DNA of 64,000 bases, taken from contig NZ_JAFMPY010000008.1 of the NCBI RefSeq assembly GCF_017353515.1, positions 124,001 through 188,000 on the forward strand, in the 5' to 3' direction. Position 1 is the first letter of the stretch. The number at the start of each line of letters is the position of its first letter. Origin of the DNA: Jiella sonneratiae. Lineage in GTDB: Bacteria > Pseudomonadota > Alphaproteobacteria > Rhizobiales > Rhizobiaceae. The notes beneath the pieces were generated by a model that saw nothing but the letters and a program-made list of their open reading frames with translations, ran no database searches and had not been told where the DNA came from. Position numbers and translations under genes: made by a program. Shown here piece by piece: positions 26,635-36,662 of the stretch.

Positions 26635-28081
26635 TCTGCCGCTCCTCCGCCTGGATGCGGCTGACCTCGCTCGCGTCCGAGCCGCGCGGCGTCCCGCCGC
26701 TGCAGCCGGCATTGGAAAAGTAGCGCTGCGCCTTCGACGTCTTGAAGCAGTAGCCGGCGAGATCGAAGAGCAGGTTGCGCATGTACCAGAGCCGGCCGCA
26801 GGTGCTGCCCGCGAGGTCGGAGGGAATCGGATAGCCGCGATAGCTGGCATAGGCCGGCCGGCTGCTGGAGGGCGGCGGCTCGTAGCTCGGCGGCGGATTG
26901 TAGACGGGGGGATTGTAGACGGGCGGCTGGGAATAGCCGGGCTGGCCGCCATAGTTCGACTGCGACCGGTCGGTCGGAAGCCCCGCCTGCTGCTGCGAGG
27001 TCTGTGACGTGCTCTGCTGCGCCTGGCCCTTCGCCGCGTTCGCCTTGGCCTCTTCCAGCGCCTTGGCGCGATCGGCCTCGGCCTGTTTCGCCCGCTCCTC
27101 GTCCTGCCGCTTCATCGTCAGGAAGGCCGAGGCGGTGTCGGCCTGCGGGCAGGCCCGGTTGTCGGTGAGGAAGGCTTCGTAGGCCCCTGCCGTGTCGAGC
27201 CGCCGGGCGTCGCGATAGGCGGTCTCGCAGGCGGCGCCCTTGGCCGCCTGGTCGCGCAGCGCCATCACGACGTCGCGCCCCGGACAGTCGATGTTCTCGT
27301 CGAGATAGGCCGAATAGGCCGCCACCGAGCCGTCCGCCCGGGCCCTGGCGAAGTTGCGCTCGCATCGTTCCCGCTCGGCCTTCTGGGCCTGGCTCGCCTT
27401 CAGCTCGGTGACCAGCCGGTCGGCCTCGGCCGTCTGCGAGCATTGCGGAAAGAAGTCGCGAAACGCTTCGAGCCTTGCCGGGTCGTTGTCCTGCCGGGCC
27501 TTGGCGAAGGCGCTGGCGCAGGCCGGATCCTCCTCCTTGGTGGGAATCTCGACGGAAAAGGACTGGACGCAGTTGAGCCCCGGCGCAGCGCCGCCGGCGC
27601 CCCGCGCCCACAGGCGGATCTCGGCGTCGACGCTGGCGCCGCGGTCGCGGTAGGGCCGCACCAGCACCGTGATGTCGGCGCTGGAGGCCCGCTCGATCAG
27701 CTGGTCGAGCTCGCGGGAATTGGCTTCCGAAAAGCCGCTGTAGCTCGAGGCGATCGACTGGAAATTGTCGGCCTTGGTGGTCCGGGCATTGGTCCGCGTC
27801 GAGATCAGCTCCGACAGGTCGGAGAGGACCGAGGTCTTTTCCTCCGGCGACAGCAGCGTGTCGTCGCTCGAAACGCCGAGGATCTGGATCTGCTGCTGGC
27901 CGCCGTTCGGCACGCACTGGCGGTCCGACTGGAGGCTCTGCAGGTTGATCAGGACCTCGAGCTCCCACCGCTCGTAGCGCGGGGCGGCCGAGGCGGCGGA
28001 GGGAAATAGCAGAAGCGCGAGGAGGAAAAGGCAGGCGAAACCGAAGCCTGAGCGGTTCGGGCGAAAGACCTTGAACGTCAT
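26618..28081 (-). CDS. Secreted YARHG-domain protein
   Basis: A 487-residue exported protein. A signal peptide (LFLLALLLFPSAASAAP) ends near residue 33. The middle contains repeated Cys-containing helical units (ACASAFAKARQDNDP, RCERNFARARADGS, ACETAYRDARRLDT), then a charged coiled-coil-like segment (EERAKQAEADRAKALEEAKA), a Gln/Pro/Tyr-rich linker and a C-terminal YARHG-like domain (GRLWYMRNLLFDLAGYCFKT). YARHG domains are extracellular and probably bind wall components. It is co-transcribed with the M15 peptidase, so a role in wall remodelling is inferred. Confidence 0.78.
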   Translation of the reverse strand: MTFKVFRPNRSGFGFACLFLLALLLFPSAASAAPRYERWELEVLINLQSLQSDRQCVPNGGQQQIQILGVSSDDTLLSPEEKTSVLSDLSELISTRTNARTTKADNFQSIASSYSGFSEANSRELDQLIERASSADITVLVRPYRDRGASVDAEIRLWARGAGGAAPGLNCVQSFSVEIPTKEEDPACASAFAKARQDNDPARLEAFRDFFPQCSQTAEADRLVTELKASQAQKAERERCERNFARARADGSVAAYSAYLDENIDCPGRDVVMALRDQAAKGAACETAYRDARRLDTAGAYEAFLTDNRACPQADTASAFLTMKRQDEERAKQAEADRAKALEEAKANAAKGQAQQSTSQTSQQQAGLPTDRSQSNYGGQPGYSQPPVYNPPVYNPPPSYEPPPSSSRPAYASYRGYPIPSDLAGSTCGRLWYMRNLLFDLAGYCFKTSKAQRYFSNAGCSGGTPRGSDASEVSRIQAEERQNGCSN

Positions 28082-28275
28082 GACATCACCGGGCATCGAA
28101 GAGCACCGTCGCGAGGGCGGCCGGATGGAGCGTCGCCCGGCAGGTTTAAGCATGAACGCCAGCGGCCTGTCGATCGAATTGACGTTACGTCGCATGGCGG
28201 CCTCACCCTGCGCCAGCTGCGGGCGGTGCCGCCGGGGGCTTGCGGCGCGCCCCGCCGGGTGCTTCTTGTGCTGCA

Positions 28276-29910
28276 ATGCAAAACCATGAAACGCTTCGGG
28301 CGGCCTTCGCCTGGAATCTTCCGGCCCGCTACAACATCGCGGCCGCCTGCGCCGACGCCCATGCGCGCCGCGAGCCCGACCGCATCTGCCTGATCGAGGA
28401 CCGCGGCGAGGCGCCGGCGCGCAGCATGAGCTACGGGGAACTCGCGCGGCTGTCGGTTCGCCTCGCCGCGGCGTTGGCGGCGCGCGGCGTCGGGCGCGGC
28501 GACCGCGTGGCGATCGTGCTGCCCCAGAGCTTCGAGACGGTGATCGCGCATCTCGCCGTCTACCGGCTGGGGGCGATCGCCGTTCCGCTCGCCTTGCGGT
28601 TCGGGCCGGAGGCGCTCGGCTACCGGCTGAAGGCCTGCGGCGCAAAGCTCGCCATCGTCCACCGCGAGGGGCTCGAAACCTTCGCGGCGGTCGAAGGCGA
28701 CCTGCCGGCGCTCGAGCACCTGGTCTCGGTCGGCGGCAAGCCCCGCGCCGGCCCGACGGATTTCGAGACGCTGCTTCAGGAGACGGCCGAGGCGCCCGGC
28801 GAGCCGGCGACCGGCCCCGACGACCCGGCGCTGATCATCTTCACCTCGGGCACGACCGGGCCGCCGAAGGGGGCGCTGCACGGCCACCGCGTGGTGCTCG
28901 GCCACCTGCCCGGCATCCGCTTCCATCACGAAGACTATCCGCAGGCCGGAGACCGGATCTGGACGCCGTCGGACTGGGCCTGGGCCGGCGGCCTCCTCAA
29001 CGTGCTGCTGCCGTCGCTGCAGCTCGGCGTGCCGGTGGTGTTCACCGCCGGGCGCTTCGATCCGCAGGAGGCCTTCCGGTTGATGGCCCGGCAGGCGGTC
29101 CGCAACGCCTTCCTGCCGGCGACGGCGCTGCGGATGCTCGCCGCCGCGACCGACGCGGCAGCCCTGCGCGACCTCACCCTCCGGACCATCGCCTCGGCGG
29201 GCGAGAGCCTGCCGGCGGCGACCTTCGAATGGGCACGCGAGACGCTCGGCCTGACGGTCAACGAGTTCTACGGCCAGACCGAATGCAACATGGTGCTCGG
29301 CTCCTCCGCCGCCTGCGGCGTCTCGCGGGCCGGGGCGATCGGCAAGGCGGTGCCGGGGCACGAGGTCGCCCTCCTCGATGCCGACGGACGGAAGGTGGCG
29401 CCCGGCGAGGCCGGCACCATCGCCGTGCGGGCTCCCGATCCGGTGATGTTCCTGAACTACTGGCAGGATCCTGCGGCAACCGCGGCGAAGTTTTTAGGCG
29501 ACTGGCTGCTCACCGGCGACCAGGCGGTGATGGATGACGACGGCTACGTCTCCTTCCTCGGCCGCGACGACGACATCATCACCTCGGCGGGCTACCGGAT
29601 CGGCCCCGGCGAGGTCGAGAACTGCCTCCTCGCGCATCCGGCGGTGACGCTCGCCGCCGTCGTCGGCAAGCCCGATCCGCTGCGCACCGAGATCGTCAAG
29701 GCCTATGTCGTCGTCAAGGACGGGATCGAGGCGTCGCCGGAACTCGCCGCCGAGCTGAAGGGCTTCGTCCGCACGCGCCTCTCCGCCCACGAATATCCGC
29801 GCGAGATCGGCTTCGTCGCCGAGATGCCGCTGACGACGAGCGGCAAGATCGTCCGCCGCGTCTTCCGCGAGACGGCCGCTGCCGAGGCGGCCGAACAGGC
29901 GGAGAGGTGA
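28276..29910 (+). CDS. AMP-binding acyl-CoA synthetase
   Basis: A 544-residue ANL-superfamily enzyme that activates a carboxylic acid as acyl-AMP and then acyl-CoA. Core motifs are FTSGTTGPPKGALHGH (P-loop), NEFYGQTECN, LTGDQAVMDDDGY and the hinge GRDDDIITSAGYRIGPGEVE, with the C-terminal catalytic Lys in TSGKIVRR. The length and ARYNIAAACADAHA opening fit acetyl-/medium-chain acyl-CoA synthetases. Start 28276 was chosen from family alignment. It is divergent from the YARHG gene. Confidence 0.9.
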   Translation: MQNHETLRAAFAWNLPARYNIAAACADAHARREPDRICLIEDRGEAPARSMSYGELARLSVRLAAALAARGVGRGDRVAIVLPQSFETVIAHLAVYRLGAIAVPLALRFGPEALGYRLKACGAKLAIVHREGLETFAAVEGDLPALEHLVSVGGKPRAGPTDFETLLQETAEAPGEPATGPDDPALIIFTSGTTGPPKGALHGHRVVLGHLPGIRFHHEDYPQAGDRIWTPSDWAWAGGLLNVLLPSLQLGVPVVFTAGRFDPQEAFRLMARQAVRNAFLPATALRMLAAATDAAALRDLTLRTIASAGESLPAATFEWARETLGLTVNEFYGQTECNMVLGSSAACGVSRAGAIGKAVPGHEVALLDADGRKVAPGEAGTIAVRAPDPVMFLNYWQDPAATAAKFLGDWLLTGDQAVMDDDGYVSFLGRDDDIITSAGYRIGPGEVENCLLAHPAVTLAAVVGKPDPLRTEIVKAYVVVKDGIEASPELAAELKGFVRTRLSAHEYPREIGFVAEMPLTTSGKIVRRVFRETAAAEAAEQAER

Positions 29911-29945
29911 GGCCCGCGCTTCTCCCGCATGGTTAAGAAACACGG

Positions 29946-29961
29946 TTAAGCGAGCGTTAAC
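29946..29961 (+). promoter_or_regulatory. CtrA-type binding box upstream of the outer-membrane protein gene
   Basis: TTAA-N7-TTAAC matches the full consensus of the alphaproteobacterial cell-cycle regulator CtrA. A further TTAA lies at 29933-29936. It is 84 bases before the start codon of the beta-barrel gene, where regulation is plausible. Confidence 0.55.
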
Positions 29962-30044
29962 CGATCGGTGCGACAGTCCCGCTCAAGGCGAGGCCGGCAA
30001 TCTTTTCCGGACCACCGCCAAATCGGGTAAGGGACGAGAAGTCG

Positions 30045-30839
30045 ATGAAAGTGGCAGTTTGGATCGGCGCCCTCGCGGCAAGCGCCGTCGTCGCGGCAGG
30101 CGGGACGAGCTTCGCCGCCGATCTCGATCCGATCTACGCGCCGATCTACCAGGACGTGCCCGAGGTGCAGCCGGTGGAGATCGGTACCGGCTGGTATCTG
30201 CGCGGCGACGTCGGCTACCAGTTCAAGAGCGACATCGACACGAGCTACAGCGCGACGACGCCGGCCGGCTCGGTCAGCGGCGACTATGACGGCCTGTCGC
30301 TGCCGGCGAGCGCGGAGTTCAGCGGCGGCATCGGCTACAAGTTCAACGAATTCCTGCGCACCGACGCCACCGTCGGCTACTGGAAGTCGCATGTCGACAA
30401 CGTGTCCTTCGGCGCGGCCGACGCGTCCCTCGACAGCAAGGCCGAGGCTTACGAGCTGATGGCCAACGCCTATGTCGACCTCGGCACCTATGCGGGCTTC
30501 ACCCCCTATCTCGGCGCCGGCGCCGGCGCGGTCCACGTCTCCTACGAGACCGGCTGCCGCTACCTCTCGACCTCCTGCGACGCGAATTTCGACGAGCTGA
30601 AGACCGACGAGGGCTCCGACTGGCGCTTCGCCTATTCGCTGATGGCGGGCGTTTCCTACGACGTCTCCAAGAACCTCAAGCTCGACGTCGGCTACCGCTT
30701 CATGGATGTCGACGGCGGCGGCGTGACCGAGGTCATCGGCCAAAACACCACCACCGGCGACACGATGGCGATCAGCGGCAGCGACGACGGCTTCAAGCGC
30801 CACACCATCCAGGCGGGCATCCGCTACTCGATCTGGTGA
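30045..30839 (+). CDS. Outer membrane beta-barrel protein (Omp25/RopB-like)
   Basis: A 264-residue outer-membrane protein. A Sec signal peptide ends at SFAAD (about residue 25). The mature part has alternating beta strands (GTGWYLRGDVGYQF, AEFSGGIGYKF, LKLDVGYRFMDV) and ends in YSIW with the terminal aromatic residue needed for barrel assembly. The family includes rhizobial RopB and Brucella Omp25, which stabilise the envelope. A CtrA box lies upstream and a small hairpin downstream. Confidence 0.9.
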   Translation: MKVAVWIGALAASAVVAAGGTSFAADLDPIYAPIYQDVPEVQPVEIGTGWYLRGDVGYQFKSDIDTSYSATTPAGSVSGDYDGLSLPASAEFSGGIGYKFNEFLRTDATVGYWKSHVDNVSFGAADASLDSKAEAYELMANAYVDLGTYAGFTPYLGAGAGAVHVSYETGCRYLSTSCDANFDELKTDEGSDWRFAYSLMAGVSYDVSKNLKLDVGYRFMDVDGGGVTEVIGQNTTTGDTMAISGSDDGFKRHTIQAGIRYSIW

Positions 30840-30840
30840 G

Positions 30841-30858
30841 TCGCCGCTCCGGCGGCGA
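30841..30858 (+). terminator. Hairpin after the outer-membrane protein gene
   Basis: TCGCCGC and GCGGCGA arms flank a 4-base loop directly after the stop codon. The following bases are AT-rich but lack a proper T-run, so this is a weak terminator candidate. Confidence 0.35.
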
Positions 30859-31054
30859 TACGCTCGATATTAACCCTCCGCCACGGTATTTCCTAAGCCC
30901 TTGCGGGCGCAGATCTGCCCGTGCTACGGAGGATTGCTTAGCAGGCGACATAACTTGGCCGTGAAACCTCGGTTTTGCGGCCAATTTGATGCATACCGGC
31001 AAGCTTTAATTATATCTCTGCGCACAAGATCTGCTGCAAAGGATCACAAATCCC

Positions 31055-32317
31055 ATGCAGCTCGCCCAGATCGACCAGCTGATATCCGACCGCGGATACC
31101 GGTTCTCCTTCCCGCAGGACATCGAGGCGGCCTACAGGGCGTATCGCTCGAACTACCGGCAGCGGCTGTCGCAGGCCCTGCTCGCTCCGACGCTGCTCTG
31201 CTACAACGTCTTCCTGATCGTCGACTACATCCTCTTGCCGCAGACCTTCTGGCTGAGCGCGGCCCTGCACTTTTTCGTCGTCTCGCCGATCATCGTCCTG
31301 TCGACCATCGGCCAGCGGATGCGGCGCAAGACATGGCTTGCCAAGGGTTCCGCGGCGCTCGGCCCGCTGGCGATGATCGTCCAGGTGATGGCGATCTACA
31401 CCGTCAATGCCAACGAACTCGCACAGCACTACCAGTATCTGGCGATCCTGGTGCTGATCTTCATGAACCTCCTGTTTCGCCTGGAGTTCGCCGACGCCGT
31501 GATTGCCAGCATGTTCGGCGTGACGGTCTATATCGGGGCGCTGTTCGTCAGCCATGCCCCCCTGCCGGTGCTGGTGATCGGCATCATGGCGGCCGGCGCC
31601 GCCAGCTATCTCTCCCTGTCGGGCAACCGGCAGATGCAGCGCGACGCGCGCCACAGCTTCCTCAGGCGCCTGCAGGACCGGCTGCGGATCGAGCAGGCGA
31701 AGACCGAGGCCGAGCGGGACGCCCTCACCGGGCTCTACAACCGCCGCCGCCTCGACGCGCTGTTCCAGGAACTCGCCGAGAAATCGCCGGAACTGCCTCT
31801 TGCCGTGCTGATGATCGACGTCGACCACTTCAAGCGCTTCAACGACGAGAACGGCCATCTGGCGGGCGACATGTGCCTGCAGCAGGTCGCCGACCTGCTG
31901 GTCCGGCTCGTGCGCAGGGATTGCGACCTCGTGGTGCGCTTCGGCGGCGAGGAGTTCCTCGTCCTCCTGACCGCGGCGCTCCCCGACGACGCGCTGCGCA
32001 TCGCCGAACGCATCCGCGGCGAGATCGAGGCCCTCGGCATCCTCCACGCCGACGGCGTGACGCCGGTCACCGCCAGCATCGGCGCGATGGCCGACACGCT
32101 TCTCTCCTCGGCGCCGGAAGACCTGCTCGCCGGAGCCGACGCGGCCCTCTACGTCGCCAAGACCGCCGGCCGCAACCGGGTGTGGCCGCCGGACACGCCC
32201 CTCGACGAGCCTGCCTCAGCCGAAGGCCTTGAAGGCGACAAGCGTAAAGGTGTCCGCCACGCCGTCGAGAACCTGCAGGCGTTCGGTGACGAAATGCCCG
32301 ATGTCGCTGTCGTCTGA
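31055..32317 (+). CDS. Diguanylate cyclase (GGDEF) with N-terminal membrane domain
   Basis: A 420-residue inner-membrane enzyme that makes cyclic di-GMP. About six hydrophobic helices occupy residues 40-200 (LLAPTLLCYNVFLIVDYIL, LAMIVQVMAIYTV and others), a helical linker follows (RRLQDRLRIEQAKTEAERDALTG), then the GGDEF domain with active-site RFGGEEF. No RxxD inhibitory site is obvious upstream of GGEEF. The tail after residue ~385 is encoded on DNA antisense to the convergent RAM-domain gene, overlapping it by 102 bases. Confidence 0.9.
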   Translation: MQLAQIDQLISDRGYRFSFPQDIEAAYRAYRSNYRQRLSQALLAPTLLCYNVFLIVDYILLPQTFWLSAALHFFVVSPIIVLSTIGQRMRRKTWLAKGSAALGPLAMIVQVMAIYTVNANELAQHYQYLAILVLIFMNLLFRLEFADAVIASMFGVTVYIGALFVSHAPLPVLVIGIMAAGAASYLSLSGNRQMQRDARHSFLRRLQDRLRIEQAKTEAERDALTGLYNRRRLDALFQELAEKSPELPLAVLMIDVDHFKRFNDENGHLAGDMCLQQVADLLVRLVRRDCDLVVRFGGEEFLVLLTAALPDDALRIAERIRGEIEALGILHADGVTPVTASIGAMADTLLSSAPEDLLAGADAALYVAKTAGRNRVWPPDTPLDEPASAEGLEGDKRKGVRHAVENLQAFGDEMPDVAVV

Positions 32318-32458
32318 GAGATAGAACTTGGCGATGAGGTCGTAATGGCCGGAGGTGGAGAACACCTCCGAAATCTCCTCGACCTCGAGGACGAGCGCGT
32401 CCGCGACCTTGTAGGCCATGCCGGGCCGGCACTTGAACTGTACGAAGATGGTCTGCAT
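32216..32458 (-). CDS. Stand-alone Lrp/AsnC ligand-binding (RAM) domain protein
   Basis: An 80-residue protein consisting only of the alpha/beta RAM domain of Lrp/AsnC regulators (TIFVQFKCRPGMAYKVADAL, STSGHYDLIAKFYLSDD). It lacks the helix-turn-helix, so it cannot bind DNA by itself; such proteins bind amino acids or modulate full-length Lrp proteins. Length and start are standard. Its 3' end overlaps the convergent diguanylate cyclase gene. Confidence 0.88.
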   Translation of the reverse strand: MQTIFVQFKCRPGMAYKVADALVLEVEEISEVFSTSGHYDLIAKFYLSDDSDIGHFVTERLQVLDGVADTFTLVAFKAFG

Positions 32459-32536
32459 CGGTCTGGCTCCTGCCGTCGGCGGCCCGCAGTCTCGCCGCGG
32501 CGTTTCGGTGCATGGTCGGGACTTGCCGGCCGCCCG

Positions 32537-33238
32537 TCAAGGCTCGCCGTCGCCTCCGCTTGTCGGCTCCTCCCGCGGCACGTCCCCGATCAGCGCCGCG
32601 ACGAGGCGCCTCAGCTCCGGCAGCAGCTCCCGTTCGAAGAACGGGTTGCGCTTCAGCCAGGCATTGTTGCGCCAGGAGGGGTGCGGCAGCGGCAGGACGG
32701 GCGCGAATCGCCCGCCGCCCGCGAGGACGGAACGCCAGGCGGAAACCGTCTCCGTCAGCGAGCGGCCGCCCCCGCCTTCGACGTGGAAACGCTGAGCGTA
32801 GAGGCCGACCGCCAGCACCAGCTCGACCTGCGGCATCGAGGCCATCACCCTCGCATGCCACGTCGCGCGGCATTCCCGCCGCGGCGGCAGGTCGCCGCCC
32901 TTCGCGTCGTAGCCGGGAAAGCAGAAGCCCATCGGGACGATGGCGACCCGCGACGGATCGTAGAACACCTCCGGGCCGATCCCCATCCAGTCCCGCAGCC
33001 GCACGCCGGAGGGGTCGTTGAAGGGCTTGGTGGTCTTGTCGGCGAGATTGCCCGGCGCCTGCCCCGCAACGACGATGCGCGCGGTGGAGGAGAGGACGAG
33101 GATCGGATTGGGCTCGATCGGAAGCGGCCGGCCGACCGGCTCGTCGCGGCAGATCCGGCAGGCGCGGATGGTGCGGTAGAGCGTCTGCGGCGCGCTTACG
33201 CCGGCGGCCTTCTGCGGTCGGGTCGAAATGGCGGTCAG
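32537..33238 (-). CDS. Uracil-DNA glycosylase family protein
   Basis: A protein of about 233 residues of the UDG superfamily (family 4/5-like) that would excise uracil or related bases. Motifs are IVVAGQAPGNLADKTTKPF (motif 1), VAIVPMGFCFPG and LPLPHPSWRN (motif 3). The opening RACRICRDEP is the usual family N-terminus. No ATG, GTG or TTG lies in frame between that and the previous gene; a CTG at 33238 forms a CTGA overlap with the GST stop, and an ATT at 33229 is the other option. The start is therefore uncertain. Confidence 0.8.
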   Translation of the reverse strand: MTAISTRPQKAAGVSAPQTLYRTIRACRICRDEPVGRPLPIEPNPILVLSSTARIVVAGQAPGNLADKTTKPFNDPSGVRLRDWMGIGPEVFYDPSRVAIVPMGFCFPGYDAKGGDLPPRRECRATWHARVMASMPQVELVLAVGLYAQRFHVEGGGGRSLTETVSAWRSVLAGGGRFAPVLPLPHPSWRNNAWLKRNPFFERELLPELRRLVAALIGDVPREEPTSGGDGEP

Positions 33239-33846
33239 GCCTTTGCGCTCGGCCGCGTGGACACCGCCTCGTACCAGCGGGCGACGTTCGTCAGTTCCGC
33301 CGGCATCGCGATCTTCGCCGGCCGCATGAAGTCGACGGCGACGAGGCCGGTGATGTCGGCGACGGAAAACCCTTCGCCGGCGGCGTATCGGCTTTCGGCG
33401 AGATGGGCGTCGAAGACTTTCAGGAACTCCACCGCCTTGTCGCGGTTGGCTTCGGCCCAGGCCGGGATCTGCGGCACCTCCCACTCGGCCATCGCCGGAT
33501 GGCTGTGACGGAAGGCCGCGGCGACGCTCGCATAGAGACCGAGTTCCAGGCGCCGGTTCCACATCTCGATGGTGGCGATCTCCAGCGGCGTCGTGCCGAA
33601 CAGCGCCGGCTCTGGATGCAGCGCCTCGACGTAGCGGCAGATGGCGATCGATTCGGTGACGATCGTGCCGTCGTCCAGTTCGAGCACCGGCAGCCGCTTC
33701 AGCGGATTGCGGCTGGCGATCGCCTCGGACCGGTGCTCGAGCTTCGCCATGTCGACGGGCACGAGTTCGAGGTCGACGCCCTTCTCGGCGAGGAAGATCC
33801 GGGTGCGCCGCGGATTGGGCGCGCGGCCGCCGTCGAAGAGTCGCAT
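33235..33846 (-). CDS. Glutathione S-transferase family protein
   Basis: A 203-residue GST. The thioredoxin-like domain has MRLFDGGRAPNPRRTRIFLAEKG, the cis-proline segment RLPVLELDDG and the glutathione-binding TESIAI (Glu-Ser). The helical domain has GEGFSVADITGLVAVDF with the N-capping Asp. All key features of a beta/theta-like bacterial GST are present. Substrate unknown. It overlaps the UDG gene that follows. Confidence 0.9.
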   Translation of the reverse strand: MRLFDGGRAPNPRRTRIFLAEKGVDLELVPVDMAKLEHRSEAIASRNPLKRLPVLELDDGTIVTESIAICRYVEALHPEPALFGTTPLEIATIEMWNRRLELGLYASVAAAFRHSHPAMAEWEVPQIPAWAEANRDKAVEFLKVFDAHLAESRYAAGEGFSVADITGLVAVDFMRPAKIAMPAELTNVARWYEAVSTRPSAKA

Positions 33847-34026
33847 GGGCTGCTCCTTGTCCGTCGCCCGTGGCCGGGCGGTGCCTCTCGCCCGTCAGAC
33901 GGCAGTGCCTGTCGCCTGCGAACCGGCGGTCTGCGGGCGTCGGCGGCGTCCGGCGGCCGCGGCATTTCGGCGGTTCGGCCGAATTTCCGCTTCCTTAAGG
34001 CATTTTTTTAAGGTTGGGGAAACAGA

Positions 34027-35586
<1,560 letters not shown>

Positions 35587-35686
35587 GCCTTCCGGCATGC
35601 CGATCCGCCCCCATGTGCTTGTTATGGTGATCGAAGGCGGCCATATCCTCCGGGACAGACAAAAGACGCACGACACCGAAGCCCCG

Positions 35687-35935
35687 ATGGCGATCGAAAC
35701 CCCCTGCACGAAGATCTGCACCGTCGACCCGGCGACCGGCCTCTGCCTCGGCTGCGCCCGCACGATCGCGGAGATCGCCGGATGGGCGGGCTTCGAGGCG
35801 TCGGAGCGCCGCCGGATCATGGCAGGTCTCGCGGCCCGAAGGGTCCGGAGCCGGCTTCCCGCGGCCGCGGCCGCATCGCACGGCGACGACGCGAAGGAGC
35901 CGGCGGACGGCGCCGGCGGCCGCGATGCGCCGTGA
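35687..35935 (+). CDS. DUF1289 domain protein
   Basis: An 82-residue protein with the DUF1289 Cys motif: METPCTKIC-like start, [20 protein letters not shown], four cysteines likely to bind a metal. The tail is basic then acidic and disordered. Function unknown; the family is found throughout proteobacteria. ATG 35687 puts the Cys motif at the N-terminus as usual. Its last 11 bases overlap the aspartic protease gene. Confidence 0.85.
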   Translation: MAIETPCTKICTVDPATGLCLGCARTIAEIAGWAGFEASERRRIMAGLAARRVRSRLPAAAAASHGDDAKEPADGAGGRDAP

Positions 35936-36635
35936 CGCCATCCTGTACTTCGTGCTCGGCGGCGTCGCCGTGGCGCTGTTCGTGCTCTTCACCCGGCACG
36001 GCCAGACCATCGCCGGTCTCGACGACGAGACCTTCGGCCGGCTCGCCTATGACTCGATCCTGCTCGTCGGCCTCGGCGCGCTGGTTTTCCTGGCAAGCCG
36101 CCTCCACCTCGGCCAGGTGCTCAGAAGCGCGGTCATCTGGACGGCGGTCTTCGCCCTGCTCATCGGCCTCTACGCCTTCCGGCCGGAATTCGACGCCCTG
36201 AAGAACCGCGTCTTCGCCGTCCTGATGCCGGGCAGCGTCGTGCCGATCGGCGCGGACGACGGCCATCCGCGGTTCATGGCGACCCGCTCGGCCGACGGGC
36301 ATTTCTATCTCGACGGCGCGATCGACGGCGCGCCGACCAGCTTCATCGTCGACACCGGCGCCTCGGTCGTCGCGATGGACAGCCGCACCGCCGAAGCGCT
36401 CGGCATCGACATGTCGAGCCTGCATTTCACCAACGCGGTGATGACGGCGAACGGCATCGCCAAGGCCGCCCCGATCCGCCTCGCCAGCGTCACCATCGGC
36501 GGGATCAGCCGCAGGGACGTTCAGGCCGCCGTGACCGAGGGCGAGGGTCTCGACACCGTGCTCCTCGGCATGAGCTTCCTCGAAACGCTCACTTCCTACG
36601 ACTTCCGCGGCGACCGGCTGGTGCTGACCGACTGA
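35925..36635 (+). CDS. TIGR02281-family clan AA aspartic protease, membrane-anchored
   Basis: A 236-residue protein with three hydrophobic segments in the first ~80 residues and a C-terminal retropepsin-like domain outside the membrane. The active-site motif is [13 protein letters not shown] and the second conserved loop is [12 protein letters not shown]. Bacterial members (for example SpaR/PerP-type proteins) are single-domain proteases that work as dimers; CcPerP degrades PodJ in Caulobacter. Target here unknown. It overlaps the DUF1289 gene by 11 bases. Confidence 0.87.
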   Translation: MRRDAILYFVLGGVAVALFVLFTRHGQTIAGLDDETFGRLAYDSILLVGLGALVFLASRLHLGQVLRSAVIWTAVFALLIGLYAFRPEFDALKNRVFAVLMPGSVVPIGADDGHPRFMATRSADGHFYLDGAIDGAPTSFIVDTGASVVAMDSRTAEALGIDMSSLHFTNAVMTANGIAKAAPIRLASVTIGGISRRDVQAAVTEGEGLDTVLLGMSFLETLTSYDFRGDRLVLTD

Positions 36636-36662
36636 CCGACTGACCGGGACAGGCCCGGCCGA

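Noticed and set aside
33993-34016. TTAA...TTAA pair before the histidine kinase as a CtrA box
   Set aside because: The spacing is N9, not N7, and no terminal C is present.
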